36,986 nt of DNA, taken from positions 1 through 36,986 of the forward strand of contig JAGCVZ010000004.1 of assembly GCA_017962125.1 (NCBI GenBank), given 5' to 3'. A program made the position numbers and the translations under genes. The notes under the pieces are model-generated. The model was not told the DNA's origin. It worked only from the letters and a program-made list of their open reading frames with translations, and made no database searches. Positions within the stretch are counted from its first letter, which is position 1; every line of letters starts with the position of its first letter. Origin of the DNA: Alphaproteobacteria bacterium (GTDB taxonomy: Bacteria; Pseudomonadota; Alphaproteobacteria; Rs-D84). Positions 35,801-36,986 of the stretch are shown piece by piece.

Positions 35801-36869
35801 TGTAAACGAAGGTGATACAGTTGAAAAGGGTGCCAAGGTTGCAGAATGGGATCCTTATTCCAACACAATCCTTGCGGAAAAAGACGGTATTGTAAACTTT
35901 AACGATTTGATTGAAAACGTTTCTTTCCAAGAAGAAGTTGATGCAACGACTGGTATAATTTCGCGTAAGGTTATAAATTGGAAACTGAACACGAAAAAAG
36001 CTTTACAACCTGCAATTCGTTTGGTTAACGAAAAAGGTGATATTTTGTCACTTGGTGGCAAAAAGGTTGCTGAATACCTGTTGCCGATACATTCTGTGTT
36101 GAATGTTGCAAATGGTGCGACGGTTGTGGCGGGCGATGTTTTGGCACGTATTCCGGTTCAGGCAAAGCGTACAGGCGATATTACTGGTGGTTTGCCGCGT
36201 GTAGAAGAATTGTTAGAGGTTCGTCGTCCATCCAACCCGGCATTGCTTGCAGAAATTGATGGAACGGTTGAATTGGAAGATGCAAAGTCAAAAATCATCA
36301 TTCATATCGAACCTGATGATGGAACTGCGCCGGTTGAATATGCGGTGCCAAAGGGAACAAACCTGCTGGTGCGCAGTGGCGATGTCGTCAAAAAGGCTGA
36401 TAAATTGGTCGATGGTGAGCCTGTTCCACAAGATATTCTGCGTATTTTGGGACAGAAGGCACTTGCGACCTTTATGGTGGAGCAGATTCAACAGGTTTAT
36501 CGTCTCCAGGGTGTGTCCATTAACGATAAGCACATTGAAATCTTGATTCGTGAAATGACGCGTCGTGTTGAGATTACTGACCCAGGCGACACAAGTTTCT
36601 TGACAGGCCATGTTGTTGACCGTGTTGATTTCGAAGAAGAAAACGCGCGTGTTATCCACGACGGTGGTCGTCCGGCAACATCGTCTCAGGTTTTGGTTGG
36701 ACTTACCCGCGCATCGCTTACCACACGTTCGTTCATATCAAACGCATCGTTCCAACAAACGACCAAGGTTTTGGTGGATGCGGCAATCAACGGTTCGACC
36801 GATAAATTGGTCGGTATAAACGAAAACGTGATTGTTGGTCGTCTTATTCCGATTGGGACGGGTGCATAG
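32853..36869 (+). CDS. rpoC: RNA polymerase beta-prime subunit, ending at an early TAG
   Basis: A 1338-residue beta-prime subunit. The N-terminal zinc finger CACGKYKRIKFRGVICERC lies near residue 70, the catalytic NADFDGDQMAVH near 459 (three Asp hold the active-site magnesium), and the second zinc site CCSDGLCAKC near 868. GTQLTLRTFHIGG and the trigger loop region are intact. AAGGAG lies upstream of the ATG. The protein stops at TAG 36867-36869 right after IPIGTGA, although the same frame continues for 30 codons with a family-like tail. The catalytic parts are complete, so the enzyme should work without the tail. Confidence 0.97.
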   Translation: MANMLQKIFGQIETREQFDALRVTIASPEEILSWSHGEVTKPETINYHSLKPEPDGLFCQKIFGPVKDYECACGKYKRIKFRGVICERCGVEVGSSSVRRERMGHIKLAMPVAHTWFLREGKIATLLNNLSQKKLEQVISYDAYIVIEPGLTNLKQYDVISEDEYRVAVEEFGPDAFRVGIGAEGVRSIIANLDMGDERTRLRAELAETKSEAKRKSIMKQLKLVEAFLDSKTEPAWMLPDIIPVIPPDMRPLVTLDAGRVAASDLNDLYRRVIIRNNRLKRFMEMHAPEIIVRNEKRMLQEAVDSLFDNEHKARPMVSQNRRPLKSLSGALSGKAGRFRMYLLGKRVDYSGRSVIVSGPSLKMHQVGLPKAMALELFKPFVFARLMAGDYANTLKTARKMVENGEDVVWEILEKVIHEHPVLLNRAPTLHRLSLLAFEPVLIEGKAIRLHPLVCKGFNADFDGDQMAVHVPISLEAQLEARTLMLSTNNILSPANGEPMTVPSQDMVLGIYYISLMDGEHNDKSPRFSNMDEVEMALENKTITLHTPIVARINGKTYKTTAGRMIIGQLLPKSENMPFDLVNKVMGEPDIRALLATTYERCGDKAMILLADALKNTGFEQAARSGISIGYDDVVIPEEKEKMIADTEEAAKDIENQYQNGLLSGGERYNKLIDLWQKTTDRLGDLSFAALGRNHGNDWNSIYMMADSKARGSKRQIQQLAGMRGMMSKPDGSIIEVPIISNFKEGLTMAEYFTSTHGARKGLSDTALKTAQAGYLTRRLVDLALNTVITEHDCGTKEYITAKPVYQGSTLSVPLGNVVLGRTAAHDIIHPITKEVIVPAGELVTKAAARKINESGLPSVDVRSVLTCCSDGLCAKCYGMDLSRQSLVHVGEAVGVVAGQSIGEPGTQLTLRTFHIGGIASGGTESHYIEVPVAGKIKLIGVNTIKNSAGRVVVLSRNGKIAIVSPSGEELFSCGLPYASMLIVNEGDTVEKGAKVAEWDPYSNTILAEKDGIVNFNDLIENVSFQEEVDATTGIISRKVINWKLNTKKALQPAIRLVNEKGDILSLGGKKVAEYLLPIHSVLNVANGATVVAGDVLARIPVQAKRTGDITGGLPRVEELLEVRRPSNPALLAEIDGTVELEDAKSKIIIHIEPDDGTAPVEYAVPKGTNLLVRSGDVVKKADKLVDGEPVPQDILRILGQKALATFMVEQIQQVYRLQGVSINDKHIEILIREMTRRVEITDPGDTSFLTGHVVDRVDFEEENARVIHDGGRPATSSQVLVGLTRASLTTRSFISNASFQQTTKVLVDAAINGSTDKLVGINENVIVGRLIPIGTGA

Positions 36870-36962
36870 GTCCGTCGTGTTCGCGAAATCGCCAAAGCCG
36901 AAGAAAAGGCTGAACGCATCGCTCGCGAAGGTGGCGAAAATCAACAATTGCTGGATTTGTAA
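36870..36962 (+). other. in-frame continuation of rpoC beyond the TAG codon
   Basis: After the TAG the rpoC frame stays open for 30 codons to TAA 36960-36962. The translated tail (VRRVREIAKAEEKAE, then RIAREGGENQQLLDL) has the charged, helical character of normal beta-prime C-terminal ends. The tail is either lost by a nonsense change, read through at low level, or cut off by a sequencing error. Confidence 0.6.
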
Positions 36963-36986
36963 AGTGTAAAAGTGGTTAGTGAACCC
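36963..36986 (+). repeat. partial copy of the TTAGTG repeat after rpoC
   Basis: AGTGTAAAAGTGGTTAGTG directly follows the TAA and matches the left arm of the rpoB-rpoC repeat (AGTGTAAGTGGTTAGTG) with a 2-base insertion. The window ends inside it. Confidence 0.55.

Noticed and set aside
36867-36869. Genome-wide reassignment of TAG to a sense codon
   Set aside because: rpoB, yidC, rplJ and the gene ending at 24050 terminate at TAG in the expected places, so TAG acts as a stop.

Overview
The window looks like a chromosomal segment of an AT-leaning alphaproteobacterium. The clearest marker is a circularly permuted, two-piece ssrA (tmRNA) gene at about 16731-17034 (-): its acceptor piece precedes its coding piece, an arrangement typical of Alphaproteobacteria. 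A solitary virB8-virB9-virB10 set and the order tRNA-Trp-secE-nusG-rplK-rplA-rplJ-rplL-rpoB-rpoC fit a host-associated or gut-type member. The exact lineage is inference; I cannot place it below class.

Layout. 1-800: one unknown gene and tRNA-Glu(CTC). 964-5380: an ABC exporter, a D,D-carboxypeptidase with a SPOR domain, recR and rsmA, all on +. 5429-7138: a KefB-type antiporter with an RCK domain. 7166-8176: two unknown genes on -, the second bracketed by 21-bp direct repeats. 8298-10412: lspA-yidC. 10442-11139: a pair of small unknown genes (-), one possibly a permuted papain-like fold. 11427-16122: virB8-B9-B10 (-) with a palindromic candidate operator upstream. 16463-17068: a small membrane protein, the permuted ssrA and divergent promoters. 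17091-19284: obgE overlapped by an unknown gene with an internal duplication. 19348-19974: rubrerythrin. 20045-21703: a lipoprotein plus two paralogous membrane proteins (-). 21809-21885: tRNA-Arg(CCG). 21938-24314: an insertion, described below. 24586-25053: a secreted protein of unknown function. 25237-36986: tRNA-Trp, secE, nusG, rplKAJL, rpoB and rpoC.

The most unusual object is a 2377-bp insertion at 21938-24314, just outside the tRNA-Arg promoter. It has 32-bp terminal inverted repeats (30/32 matching) and a perfect 8-bp direct repeat (GTAAAAGA) outside both ends, the signature of DDE-type transposition. It carries no recognisable transposase. Its only two genes are a MoxR/CobS-type AAA+ ATPase and a partner that may contain a degenerate von Willebrand A-like fold. 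A 12-bp copy of the outer TIR end lies inside the element, directly against the candidate promoter of the ATPase gene. This is a candidate for an undescribed mobile two-gene ATPase system.

Other points: rpoC has an in-frame TAG followed by 30 more conserved-looking codons; the tmRNA T-loop is non-canonical; VirB10 has an extra N-terminal domain and a Cys-rich C-terminal tail; a TTAGTG-rich inverted repeat sits between rpoB and rpoC and part of it recurs after rpoC; and two genes (dacA-type, obgE) have promoters that imply leaderless mRNAs.
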